Shown in pieces: positions 20,046 through 31,085 of a DNA stretch of 64,000 bases; position 1 is the stretch's first letter; each line of letters begins with the position of its first letter. The stretch is from positions 338,041-402,040 of the forward strand of contig BJOX01000376.1 in NCBI GenBank assembly GCA_009731375.1, in the 5' to 3' direction. Origin of the DNA: Paulinella micropora. Lineage: Eukaryota; Cercozoa; Imbricatea; Euglyphida. The notes below the pieces were generated by a model, which did no database searches, was not told where the DNA came from, and worked only from the letters and a program-made list of their open reading frames with translations. The position numbers were made by a program, and so were the translations under genes.

Positions 20046-22140
20046 CTGAGCAAGCCTCAGACGAACAAGACAATGAACTCAAACAAGAAGAAGACAACAC
20101 AGATCAACAAGACGAGCCTAGCGAAGAAGAGGAGGAAGAGAGTCAGTCTGTGTTTGTTTTATGTGGAGGAGGACAGGAGACAGAGGACGAAGACAGGCCT
20201 AGAACCAGAAGACAGTCAGCTAGACACGCTAGCAACAACACCGAACAGAAACAGTTCACGCAGACACAGAACAGCAGTCAGCAAGCAGACAGTCACATGT
20301 GATTCACAGACAGTCTCAGTCTAGACATTCGCAGACAAGGCAGTCACAGACTAGCAGTCAGCAAGAAAGACCGTCACAGACAGGCAGACAGCAGAGCAGA
20401 CAGGGCAGTCACAGACTAGCAGTCAGCAAGAAAGACAGTCTCAGAACAGCAGTCAGCAGCAAAGTAGTCGACAGAGTAGACAACAACGCACAGACAGCAA
20501 ACGACAGGCAACAACGACACAGGACAAGCTGCACACTGCTCACTCACGAAAGGACAAACAGGAGATAGGAGAACAGAGAGATTGAAGCAAGAGAGAGAAA
20601 GACGAAACAGAGTCGATCACTACACGCTCCTGAAAGTACCCAGTCTCTATCGGAACGTACAGGTCGTTGCGAACCACCACCACATCCCATCTATTCCAAG
20701 CTACAGCCTGGCTATACTCTATCTAGTAAACAGAAACAGTTAGTCAGAAAGGAGACAGATGTTAGAGGAAACCTACGATGTCAAGGGAGAAATACACGCG
20801 GTGAACAGTGCGGGATTACTCGCGACCCCAAATTTTTCGGATCACCTAAAATGATGGGGAAACGGTTCGAATTCTCGAAGTTCTGCGGCTATCACGCACA
20901 CCAAGACCCTTTCTTCCCTTTCATAGACCTTGATAGACCGGGAGAAGCAAGACCTGCAAAATGCGGGAAATACCCAGACCAGAAAGGCTTAGAACAGAAA
21001 GCAGAAGTGTACCTACAAAAGTATGGAAACGTACAAGGGTATACAATGCTGAATCAAGCATGGGTCTATTACCCGCTGGAACAGTCGCACTAGTTTCAAA
21101 TTGCGCCGTCAGCAGAACTGGATGCGATTACGCTACAGTACGCGCAAAAAATCGGTTTGGCCCCCACCTCAAATCAGAAAAGTCAGAACCGACAGAACAG
21201 ACAGAGGGACCAGTGCGAAGACAGACACGATGATAGACCAATACCAGAAGGTAACATTCCAGTATGTCCGATTCCTGAAAGGTCTTGTACTACCTCTGTC
21301 ACCACAGCACAATCATCTGCTCACGTTCAACAACTCACTCCAGGTGGTCACTATCTCACTAGCACTGCATTCAGACAGGCAGGTCTAGTAGTAGTTGACG
21401 ACCAAGCACGCCCCAATCCACGCATTTCACCCATCAATTTTCACACCTTGCAGCACTTAGCAGAAGTAATGACACAAGGATGTGAATGGACAGAAAACAA
21501 GGAGGTAGTGTGGATGAGCAAAAAGACGACTTTCTCACAGACATTATGAATGCGATAGAGGGAGTGTATGCCAAGCACAGAGTCGTACGCACTAGCCCCT
21601 ATAGTGTAGAAAGAGACCCTATACTTACGCATTCCACCCCACAGGAGAGAGCACGTTTGCCTGGTGTATCCAGCTCACTACAACCAAATGTTTCCACAGA
21701 ACGCATTCTTTTCACTACCCCACCACTCAGCAACCAGACAGCTAGGGTAGAACAAAAAAAGGAAGTAGACAATGATGCACAACAAGAAGAGATTGAAGAA
21801 GTAGATGAGGAGGATCAGACAAGAAATGAAGAAGAAGAAGAAGAGGAAGACGAAGAAGAACTGATGCATGACGACAGTGACTGGGAGAAGAACTCAGACG
21901 AGATAAGACTGTTGAGAGCATTAGAAATGTCATCACCAGAAGAAGAAATAGAGCAAGAAGACGAAGATGAAGAGCATGTAGAAGAAGATGAAGATGAAGA
22001 GAATGAACAAGAAGAAGAAGACGATAGTGAGAGTAGAGATGATTCAGTTACAGAGGGACACAAAACAAAGAAAAGAGAGAAAGAAACAACATCAGACAAA
22101 GCCATGGTGATATTTAGCGAAAGAGAGAAGCCCAGACCCA
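20046..22140 (+). pseudogene. Long Gln/Ser and acidic linker between gag and protease
   Basis: Successive partly overlapping frames encode Gln/Ser/Arg-rich tandem motifs (SQTSSQQERPSQT at about 20350). A conserved-looking segment follows (FCGYHAHQDPFFPFIDLDRPG, about 20875), and then a very acidic Glu/Asp region (about 21770-22050). Copia elements normally have a short gag-protease interval, so about 2 kb here is unusual. Frame changes show decay or compressed repeats. Confidence 0.5.
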
Positions 22141-22518
22141 ATCACACCTACCAAGATAGCGGTGCGTCCCAATACATTTGTCGTGATGAATCTGTTATGA
22201 CAAATATGACTCATGTTAAACCAGTGAAGTTTAAGACAGGCAATGGAGAGAGAGAGAGAGCTCAAAAAGGCAGGCATGATGCAAATGGCTAGAGTAGATG
22301 GACACGCAAAACCTCACATTATAGCCAAAGCAGCTTATTTTGACCCCTCAATGCCCATCAACATCGCCCCCACCGGTGCCATAGATCATTATCACCACCG
22401 TGCTATTCTCCATCAGAACGGACAGATGTTCATTCTCAAAAAGCCCCTTAAGATAGAGACTAGTGACATACTTGTCAGGGGGAGACTCACAAAGTCTTTG
22501 CTATACAGAGGGGACTAA
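22141..22518 (+). pseudogene. Copia aspartic protease
   Basis: TYQDSGASQYICRDESV (about 22149) holds the D-S-G-A-S active-site box of retroviral-type aspartic proteases as found in copia polyproteins. It is followed by a segment ending YHHRAILHQNGQMFILKK. One frame change occurs near 22250 in a GA-dinucleotide run (GAGAGAGAG), probably slippage. Confidence 0.75.
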
Positions 22519-22550
22519 GAACGATAAACCGCTGCGCATCAACCAGCGTT

Positions 22551-24644
22551 TTGTCCCATTCGGTGTGCCCAAGACGGAAGCATGTTGGGGTGAATGGGGA
22601 GGGAAGCCCCAAAAACAGAAACGATAGAGATAGTGATAGGAGCACTTCAAATCACAGCACAGCCACAGATAGCAAAGATAGCAATAAGGATAGTCGTAAC
22701 GAAGCAGTATTGTATGTTAAGTATCACAGCAAGACAGACAAACGTAGACCAATAGATATAGACATCTTACATCATAGTATAGGACATTTTGGTTATCCAA
22801 AAGCTGCTGCATTTGCAGAAGCGGCCGGATATAGGATAGTCAGTCCCAAAGGAACACTCGACAGTGCAAAGGAAGAGTGTGCACTATGCGAGCCGTGCAT
22901 GATTAGCAAATCGAAAGTTCTACCTCGATTCTCAGTCAATCACATTCGTAGAGCTTCCAAGACAGCAGAAATCCTACATGTAGACACACAGGGAGCATGG
23001 CGCACTATATCTAGAACAGGAAAGAGGTATAAATTCTCGGTGACCGACGACTTTTCCGGATACACTCTTGACTTTTATCTCGCGCATAAGAATGAGTTCA
23101 TAGCTTGTCTGAGAAAGGCCATCCATTTCTTTGAAACACAGACAGGCAATAGGACTAAGGAAATCCGTTGTGACCAGGAATTCATGGCACCCAATGAGGT
23201 AAAACGAGAATACCCGGGCACAATATGGAAAGATGCAGCTACTGGCGATAAAGATGGTAATCCCATAGCTGAAAGGATGAACCAGACAACCGGAGGACCC
23301 GCCCGAGCAATGCGTATACTCGCAGGGTTTCCACCCAATTTTTGGGACAAAATGGAACACACGGCTTCCACTTTGTGGAACATTCTTCCGGCGACCACTG
23401 GTCCTAGAAAGGGTATGTCCCCTTATGAACAGTTGTTCGGTAGAAAGCCCCCAATACACCAACTCAAGCCTATAGGTAGCAGAGGAGTTATGCACATAGG
23501 TAAGAAAGACGGTAAGGGAGCTATGCCCGGCAAAGTTGTTACTCTAGTAGGGTACGACATACACAGGGAGCTGTATCGAGTATGGGACGGTAAAAGAGTG
23601 ATTCCAGGAGTTAGAAATGCGCGTTTCAATCCGCACAAAGTAGGCCCACTGACAGGCAATACAGCGGAGATAGCATGGAGTGACGAATCCGAGGGGGAGC
23701 GAGAGAAAGATAGCTTCACCAAAAACATTAGACACATAGACACTAGCGAGATAGGTAGTCTATTAGCAGACACTCCAATACCATCGACTAACGCACAAGA
23801 CAACGACGACGCGGATCACACACCACTCCTAGTCCCCACTCACGAGAACACGAATATACCAGATTCGCCAACTCATGACACCGAACAGCCACAGCACAGT
23901 GAATCAGAACAACAAGACGAGCTAAGCTTAGAACAAAGCTTGCAGGACGACTCGTACAAACAAGTTAGTATAGGCCTGACTCCAAACTCTGATTTCAGAG
24001 CACCAGATGCCGACTACACTGACCCCAATCAGTACGTAGAAGGTAAGCCACCCCCGAAAGGATTAACATGGGAACAGAGCGATAGCGTATCGACTGAAAA
24101 CATAATCCACGGAAAAAGGACGAGAACACAGACAGACTTGTCAAAAACATCCACTCACTACGTGAAACTAATGAAAGAACACTTGACTGACATGGATGAC
24201 TGCATTTCTCAAGAAGAAGCAAGCGAATGGTTGTTTTACATACATTTACCTACTGACCTAGTAGAAGAAGGAATGACGCTAAAGGACTTGCAAAAAGGCA
24301 TTGACAATGAACTGAAAGCCCTAAGGGAGTTTAAAACTTACGAATGGGTAACAGTCGACGTTGTCAAAGGAGCCGGCGTGAAGCCTGTGGGTTTATTATT
24401 GGTTCATAAAGTAAAGACAGACGATAAGGGAGTAAAGTTCGTAAAGTCTCGACTAATAGTATCTCTAAGAGGAGACCAGCTAGAACCCGGAATAAGCTAT
24501 AACCCCGAACAGCTCTATGTCCCGTGTGCAAATCATAGATCAGTTTTGTTGCTTTTCAAACTAGCGGTAAGTTTAGGAAACAAAGTCTATGCCGTTGACT
24601 TCAAAAACGCATACCTCAATGCATTGATGAAGGACCCGGTATAA
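22551..24644 (+). pseudogene. Copia integrase and N-terminal reverse transcriptase
   Basis: A frame of nearly 700 codons. GAG-pre-integrase and zinc-binding-like residues (DILHHSIGHFGYPK, CALCEPCMISKSKV) are followed by the integrase core: D in HVDTQGAW, D in CDQEF and E in AERMNQ give the DDE triad. A C-terminal region (GYDIHRELYRVWDGKRV) and a polar Ser/Thr/Glu linker come next. The first RT blocks then appear (VKPVGLLLVHKVKTDDKGVK, RLIVSLRGDQ, VYAVDFKNAYLNA; the last carries the first catalytic Asp). The frame ends in an in-frame TAA (24642-24644), after which homology continues in the same frame, so this is a nonsense mutation inside RT. Confidence 0.85.
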
Positions 24645-25811
24645 TATTATGCTAGAGCCCCTCCGGGAGTTACAGAAAAGGGCAAGGAAGGTATGTTTCT
24701 CAAGATCACCAAAGCTCTGTATGGAGCCCCCCAGGCAGGCAAGAGATGGTACGATCTTTTCGCTGAACTTCTAAGAGAACTAGGATTTGAGCCCTTGAAA
24801 GCCGACCCGTGCATGTTCATACAAAAGGGAGTACACGTGAGCAAGGCCATCATTGGCGTGTTCCACGTTGACGATCTTATCTTCGTAGCCCCCGATGAAC
24901 GAGCTTACTCCAAATTTTGCGATAGCTTGGAGAAGCGATTCCCCATTAAACGTCTAGGATTAGCCAGGGAGTTCAAAGGCATGGAGATAGAACAGCGAAA
25001 GGGAGAGATAATAGTACATCAGAGAACTTACGCTAGAAAGGTTATTAAGTTCTTCGGGTACGCAGATAGCAAGCCAAGCGCTACCCCAGGTACCAAAGTC
25101 GACCCCGCGCCCATGCACGCCTCAGCTAGACTTAGGCAGTTCTCTATTCCCCAGATAGTCGGAAGTTTGCTTTTTCTAGCCAAAATGACCAGACCGGATA
25201 TCGACGAAGCTGTGAACGCCGCAAGCGTATTACAAACCGTTGACGCAGGAGTAGCCTATGCACGCCTAGGCAAGTGCATCCGATACCTGAAAAACTTACG
25301 GGCTTTGCAATTCAAATCGGGCACAAGATCCGGATTGGTTGAACAAATTTCCGTATACCCGGATGCGGCGCATAATAAGGCATGCATTAAAACGGGAAAA
25401 TCAAGAACCGGTTACGTTGTCTTAGTCGGCGGAAGCCCCGTTGCTTGGCTATCCAAGAGGCAAACCAAAGTTGCGTTGTCGTCAAATGACGCGGAAATCA
25501 TTGCGGCCAATGAAGCTCTTCGGGAGATGATGGCGGTTAAACATATTTTGACTGAAATCGGTTTGGCGCAAAACAATCCCGTTGATGTCTTTGAGGACAA
25601 TGCCCAGACAATTCTCGCAGCGCAACGAGGACTCTCGGGACCGCGGACAAAACATCTACTCGTGGAAGAAATGAACGAACTTGAGAGTAGCGGAATTGTC
25701 AAGTTCCGGAAAGTAGATACCCGTGAACAAATCGCGGATGTATTAAGTAAGTACCTTCCAAAAGACCAAATGGATTACTTGCTGGATAAGTTTATGATAA
25801 GGATGGAATAA
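24645..25811 (+). pseudogene. Copia reverse transcriptase (C-terminal) and RNase H
   Basis: Resumes in frame immediately after the internal stop: APPGVTEKGKEGMFLKITKA, ALYGAPQAGKRWYDLF, then FHVDDLIF at about 24865 with the second catalytic Asp pair. Copia 'connection' motifs follow, and then RNase H (VYPDAAHNKACI, SRTGYVVLVGG, ALSSNDAEIIAANEA, EDNAQTILAA, RTKHLLVEEMNE). It stops at TAA 25809-25811, a natural polyprotein end. Confidence 0.88.
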
Positions 25812-27297
25812 AAGCGGTAACAGCGGTATTCATTATATCGGTTTGCGAACTTAATCATTTGTCACGGAACGGGATTAGCGAAATCTCCCGCTCACGCACA
25901 CATCTCACACATGTTATAGTGCAATGTAAGCCAAGCACTTAAGTGTATGAATGTATTGATGATAATGATGTAAGTACCGGATAGGTCTTAGCCACTACAT
26001 GAGCAGTTTGATAGACGGTCCTGAGCGCGTCTGCCGCGCACGACAGGACAGGTTCAGGGGGAGCCAACGTGTTTCCATAAAAGGTTAAGTCCACGGTCAC
26101 ATATATTACATTTGACTAAACCTTTACATTATCCAGGCGGCTCTACCCGAAATTCATAATTCTGACAGTGAATTGCTTCCAGAAAAACGACATCAGGTAT
26201 CGAAATTTATATCTAATCATCACTTTTGGTACAACATTTTCTCTGAAAATCACTAACAAATTCTGAAGTCACAATTGCGCACGAACTTCACCTAATCATT
26301 ACTATGCTAAGGTTAGTTGCATAATAAGTTGGACAGTACTAATTTGCAATCAAATCTCAATTTCTTTGTAGTAATTTTGCGTTTCATGAAAGTTGCTTAC
26401 ATATCGTTATAAGACATATTCGATTTGTGTATCATTATGCGAAAGTTATGAAGTTCATGCAAGTCGCTATGTCATTTCAATAGTAGTAGACCTGCAAGGC
26501 AGGCAGTGAGTATGACTCACTATCAGGTATGTTAGTTATCATTATGGAACTATAATTAGCGAGTACGCACCTCTCAGCTATCATTTAATCATAAATTTTA
26601 TTTGAAAATAAGCATAAATCGTAACGGCTGTTTTTCAAAATAATTCATGAAAAAGTTGATAAGTCAGATAGGTGGCATACAATAAATGTAGCAATTAGGC
26701 GCAGCAGAACGAGCGGCAACTGCGGCCGATGTTACGGAGGCTCGCTGAAGCATTGGACTCGCACGACCCCCCCTTAGCTTCCTTTATGCCTTCACCGCGC
26801 TGATGAAAGAGCGTTCATCGACCACCCGATGGCCAACGCGACGAATGACTATTGCCGACGGCTACAGACGAACTTAATCATCGCACGAACATTGCCCCGA
26901 CAGATCGCACCTATGGCGACGAACGACGCGACGACTGCCTCGTGACCCGAGTCTCAATGTTGCGAGATGTAACTCGAAGAATTGCGCCCACTTGCGGCAA
27001 TTTTGCGAAGTTGAAGGCGTATTGACTAATTAATAGCCCGTACTTCAATCAATGCGCTAATCGAACGTGGTGACAGCGCTGTACTAAATGCACACACGAA
27101 ACTAACGATCGAAGGCGATTATACAGACCTCAGGGGGGGGTCACGTCAAATTTTCTTAATCGCAGTCACGTAATGTTACTGTTCAGTTACACTTCGTTCT
27201 GCGCGACAAATTTCTATATTTACTCGTAATATTAGTGCAGTTGTTACAATCATTAAGCTTTATCACTAATGCACGTAAATATCGAATTAAGGGGGAG
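25812..27297 (+). other. Long 3' non-coding region of copia I
   Basis: About 1.5 kb without a credible frame lies between the RNase H stop and the purine tract GGGGGAG at 27291-27297. A similar tract (TTCAGGGGGAG) also occurs at 26053-26063. Copia II has a comparable region, so this looks like a family trait. Confidence 0.6.
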
Positions 27298-27665
27298 CGT
27301 TGCATCCGCTTTCATTTTGTAATGAGATATTAACGTTTCTCCATTTTACTTATATCAGAATGGTCCGACAGTACTTACCTTTTATTAACTACGATTACCA
27401 TTTTACTATTTATGGATAATCAATGACGTAGGAATTATTTCCAGAAAGTTAACAGTCATCCATTACGTCGACCATAATCTAATAGTAGTGACGTGTCACG
27501 TCGATAGCGTAAAGTGTATATTGATTGTATATTCAGTAAAGTTCGGTTCGTATTGGTGGGAAGTACCGAAGGGATTAAATACTCACCGGTAATCAATCTG
27601 CCGGAATTACTGTTCTCACGAACTATCCGTTAATTGATTAGTAGGTTATCAGTGTTACCGGATTC
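27298..27665 (+). repeat. Probable 3' LTR of copia I
   Basis: Follows the purine tract. It contains AAAGTTCGGTTCGTATTGG (about 27538), resembling the LTR of copia II (AAAGTCATTC, TTCGGTACTTCGTATGTCG). The start reads CGTTGC rather than TGTT, and there is no 5' partner to define the edges. Confidence 0.4.
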
Positions 27666-27719
27666 ATCTCAGTGACACGCCTCTGCATCGCAATTCGTTC
27701 TCGGTCATCAAGTTCAGAC

Positions 27720-28336
27720 TTAAGTTTATTCGGTTCAATACGGGTTTTATCGCACCACCACCGAGCACAAGTTCTGCGGAGCAGAACATCGCGGAGACGG
27801 CACCAACAGATGTAGCACCACCACCAGAAGACATGCTTGCAACGGGCTTGCAAGGAGAGGGGCGGGGGCTAATGACTAATGAAATAGATGAAATAATGAA
27901 AAATATGGATGGTATCTCGGAGCAATAGCGAGCGATGAAATCTACAAGTTGAAGCCCGGAAGCAGAAAGCGATACGGATTTATTATGAATACCGACCCTA
28001 GCAACGAAAAAGGACAGCACTGGATGGCTGTATGGATAAGTCTAGATAAAGACAGGTCAGTTGAAGTGTATGACCCTTTAGCACTTTATGAGCCTACGGA
28101 AGACTTTCAACAACAAATGAAACAACTAATAGATAAAAGCCACCCCGATAGTTATTTATTAATGAAAGGTTAATCAAGTAAAAGAGCAGAGTGATACGAG
28201 TGATACCTGCGGATGGTTTGCTATGCGTTTTTTAATGGAACGGGCGAAAGGAGTGCGATTTAAATTCGCCAGTGGTGAAACAGACTTAAAAGAAGAAGGA
28301 AAAATTAAAAGCGCAGAATGGGTATGGCTTTGACAC
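27720..28336 (+). pseudogene. PLV/Polinton-type Ulp1/adenain-like cysteine protease, frameshifted
   Basis: A Pro/Ala/Thr-rich N-terminal stretch (FIAPPPSTSS) runs to a stop near 27926. The protein continues in another frame as YLGAIASDEIYKLKPG and GQHWMAVWI (catalytic His region), then VEVYDPLALY (Asp region). After a second shift near 28165 comes KEQSDTSDTCGWFAMRFLME, with the expected Gln and nucleophile Cys followed by G-W. This His-Asp-Gln-Cys layout is that of the virion-maturation protease of Polintons, virophages, PLVs and adenoviruses. Two frame breaks make it inactive as it stands. It lies just upstream of capsid genes, the usual linkage. The 5' end abuts the retrotransposon LTR. Confidence 0.7.
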
Positions 28337-28370
28337 ATTCATTCAAAAAATATTATTCGCATAATATACA

Positions 28371-29184
28371 ATGGACTACAAGGGAGGAAGAAGTTCGGGT
28401 ATTTATTTCATAAATAGTAAAAATAGGATAACTGGCACAGACAGCGACTTTACACACGAAGTCAATATGAAGGGACTAGACAATCCCACACATTGTAAAA
28501 TTCTTCATATTCATGTGCCGAAGTCGTATTACTCTGTGGCTTCACCATATAATAATTTTACATTATCCGAAGACTGATATGAGGCTTTTAATTACGATAC
28601 CTGAGGGCAACTACACAATGAACAACTTAAAAAATAAACTGGCAGAGGTGCTAACCGCAGACAGCCCAAATAATTATACGTATGTGGTATCCAGTAATAA
28701 TACCAACATAGACCCAGAAGATGGAAAATTAACATTCAATGTGTCAGAGAATAAAGGAATTCAACCGCGGTTTATATTTGATGGTGATACCCGTATTCAC
28801 GAGGTTATGGGGTTTGATAGAAACTCAACATATTTCTTCGCTAATGATTTTATTAAATCACCAAATGTTATTATTTTAACTGGTGAAAAAACTCTGTATC
28901 TTCAATCGGACTTAGTTGGCGAAGGAGATAATCACGTGCTACAAGAAATATACACTGCCAACGAAATTCCTTTTGGGTCTGTTATCTATGATGGAAGCGG
29001 GTCTGAGTATGGTAAAACATTATCAGCAAGTTCAAACAACGTATTTAGATTTTACTTGACGGACGAAAACGACCAAGCAATAAATCTTAATGGTTTGGGT
29101 ATAGTTATGACATTACTGGTTTATCGTGAAACTAATTATTTTAGTTTATTTAATTCATTCTTTAATCTGCTCAAATCAAAGTGA
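28371..29184 (+). pseudogene. PLV-type penton / minor capsid protein, frameshifted
   Basis: Frame 1 (28371-28577) starts MDYKGGRSSGIYFINSKNR and ends NFTLSED. The protein continues in another frame from about 28577 (MRLLITIPEGNYTMNNLKNK) to 29184. Together about 270 residues, Asn/Thr-rich and beta-strand-like. The opening SSGIYFINSKNRI and the ITIPEGNYTMNNLKNKLAEV block resemble single-jelly-roll penton proteins of PLVs and virophages. Position between protease and major capsid fits. The shift (about 28577) is not in a homopolymer, so real decay is likely. Confidence 0.65.
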
Positions 29185-29263
29185 ATTATTTTTAGAATTA
29201 TTTTTTTTCCTATAAATATATTCTGGTGAATTAATCAACTTACACCACTTCAAAAAAAGAAAA

Positions 29264-30826
29264 ATGCCTGTCCAATACGGAGGAGAACTAGTCCATCAGA
29301 CTAAGGAACTGCTAACTGGTAAGTATGAATTGAACAAACTTACCAGCCGTGAAGGCTCGCAGGATGTTAATCTTACAACTGCTGGGGGTATGGAAAGCAC
29401 CTTTGAAATTCCTACTAGACCTTTGAACCTTGCGAGGTCTGTATAGCGATTTACCTATAATCCTGCCACTGCTGGCGGTGGTAATTACAATCGTATTTAT
29501 GCTGACTGCCTGTCTATGATTAGAATTATTGAACTGCGAAGCCGAAGCGGGCAGTATTTGTGTAGTCTTCAACACGTGGGCAATTACACTAAAATGATTT
29601 GGAAACCCGAAATTAAATATGAAAATTTATGGCCCTTGAAAACCACGGGGAGTATGATGAAAAGACTTTAGGCAAGACTGGCTCTGGTGCTATGCTTCAA
29701 AAGTGTAATGCTGACAACAAGAGCGGGATTACGATGATTGGTCGTGTAATGAGTAATTTTGCTGATGCGACTGATGCAGGAGATGATACAAAATATCCAA
29801 CAACTGAAGTCGCAAGCAAACACCGTCGCACATATTAGAACCGCTTTAACTGCTGTTGTTCAAAATGTGCAAAATTTCGTAACTCAACCTACTACCGATG
29901 CTCAACGACATTTAAGCAACCTCAATAGTTTTAACGGGACTGGTGGCGATTATGTGAATGTTGCTACTGATGAAGCAAAGTATGTTATATGTGCTAGTGC
30001 TGTTGGAGCCAATCCTATCATTAGTGTAAATTTTCCTTTGGGTATGCTGTTTGGAACCATTTTTGAACTGGATAAAAACTATATCGGATTTAATGAAATT
30101 CTGGATATGCGAATTGTTTGGGAGAGCACTGAGAGAACAAGTTTTTATGGAACTAGTGCAACTTCTATTGCTACTGGTGCTGCTGCCACTACTGCTTGCG
30201 CTACTATTAAACGATTGAATTGATTCCTTGCCGTTAAAACTGGCCCGAATGTTATCTTGAGTGTTCAACAAAAGATTGCGGTTGAAGGTTTTCCATGTAA
30301 AATCGAGTATCCTATTTCTTGGAAGCATAGTTTGTCATCTGGAAACCAGAACTTTGTTATTAAAATGAATAGAAGCCAAAGTGAGAGAATTCGTCGTATC
30401 TACACATCTGTCTTTAATAACGATGAAAACGCGAATACTTCTTTTGATAATGACAACAGAACTGATGGACAGGCTACACCCGCAGGAAAGAAAGTTAAAA
30501 CCTATTACACCACTCTTGACGGCTCACGACTTCAACAATTCAATGTCGATACCATTAAGAATGAAGACTATATGATTTTGAAGGATAAGTTGAAGGGAAG
30601 TGCTATCCTAAACAGCGATGCGTATCATTACAACTGGTTTCACGTGGATACTTGGGACCATATCCGCCCGCTGTGTGATATTAAGGATACTAGTGGTCTA
30701 AGTCTTGACACCGAGAGACGATATGAATTTGTAGCGACTACTCCTACCCAAATCCAAAATCATTACACTTATGCCATTCTTCAGCGAAGCGTGCTTGTAA
30801 AGGGAATTGAAATTTTGATGTCGTAA
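29264..30826 (+). pseudogene. PLV-type major capsid protein, broken by two stops and two shifts
   Basis: Begins MPVQYGGELVHQTKELL. An in-frame TAG interrupts at 29444-29446, and homology continues (RFTYNPATAGGGNYNRIY). Frame shifts occur near 29640 and 29830, and a second in-frame stop (TGA) at about 30221. The C-terminal part (SVQQKIAVEGFPCKIEYP, then AYHYNWFHVDTWDHIRPLC, ending ILQRSVLVKGIEILMS) is intact. About 520 codons overall. The size, Asn/Thr-rich beta character and linkage to protease and penton fit a double-jelly-roll capsid protein of the PLV/virophage group. The several independent lesions show a fossil copy. Confidence 0.7.
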
Positions 30827-30914
30827 GTGCTTTTTTAAAAACCACTTACTAACTCAAAAAAAGAATAAAATATTAGTTTTGAAAATAAAAATATTTTTTG
30901 TTTTTATATAAGAC

Positions 30915-31085
30915 ATGTCTCACCAGAGAAATTTAATCGCACAAGATGAAGCCAATAATTTTGTTGATGTTAAGTGCGAAACCAATGGAGTAATTAAAAC
31001 AAGTTTAATCGCAGAAAATCCTGACGGAGAATTTATAAATGTCAAAGTTGGATATGATGGTGATATTGAAACAAATAATTCAAAA
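30915..31085 (+). CDS. Further PLV gene, 3'-truncated at the G+C-rich junction
   Basis: Starts MSHQRNLIAQDEANNFVDVK after an AT-rich leader ending TTTTTATATAAGAC. It encodes repeated ENPDGEFINVKVGYDGDIE-like sequence and then runs into G+C-rich DNA at about 31085, where the frame continues only as low-complexity Arg/Val. The gene is therefore cut at the junction. Unknown function; PLVs often carry small virion genes here. Confidence 0.5.

Larger units (their letters stand above)
19400..27665 (+). mobile_element. Ty1/copia LTR retrotransposon I, degenerate
   Basis: Order gag (zinc knuckle), protease, integrase, reverse transcriptase, RNase H is the copia order (integrase before RT). Several frame breaks and one in-frame stop show it is not intact. 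The 3' boundary is set by a purine tract at 27291-27297 and a probable LTR; the 5' end is uncertain. Confidence 0.85.
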
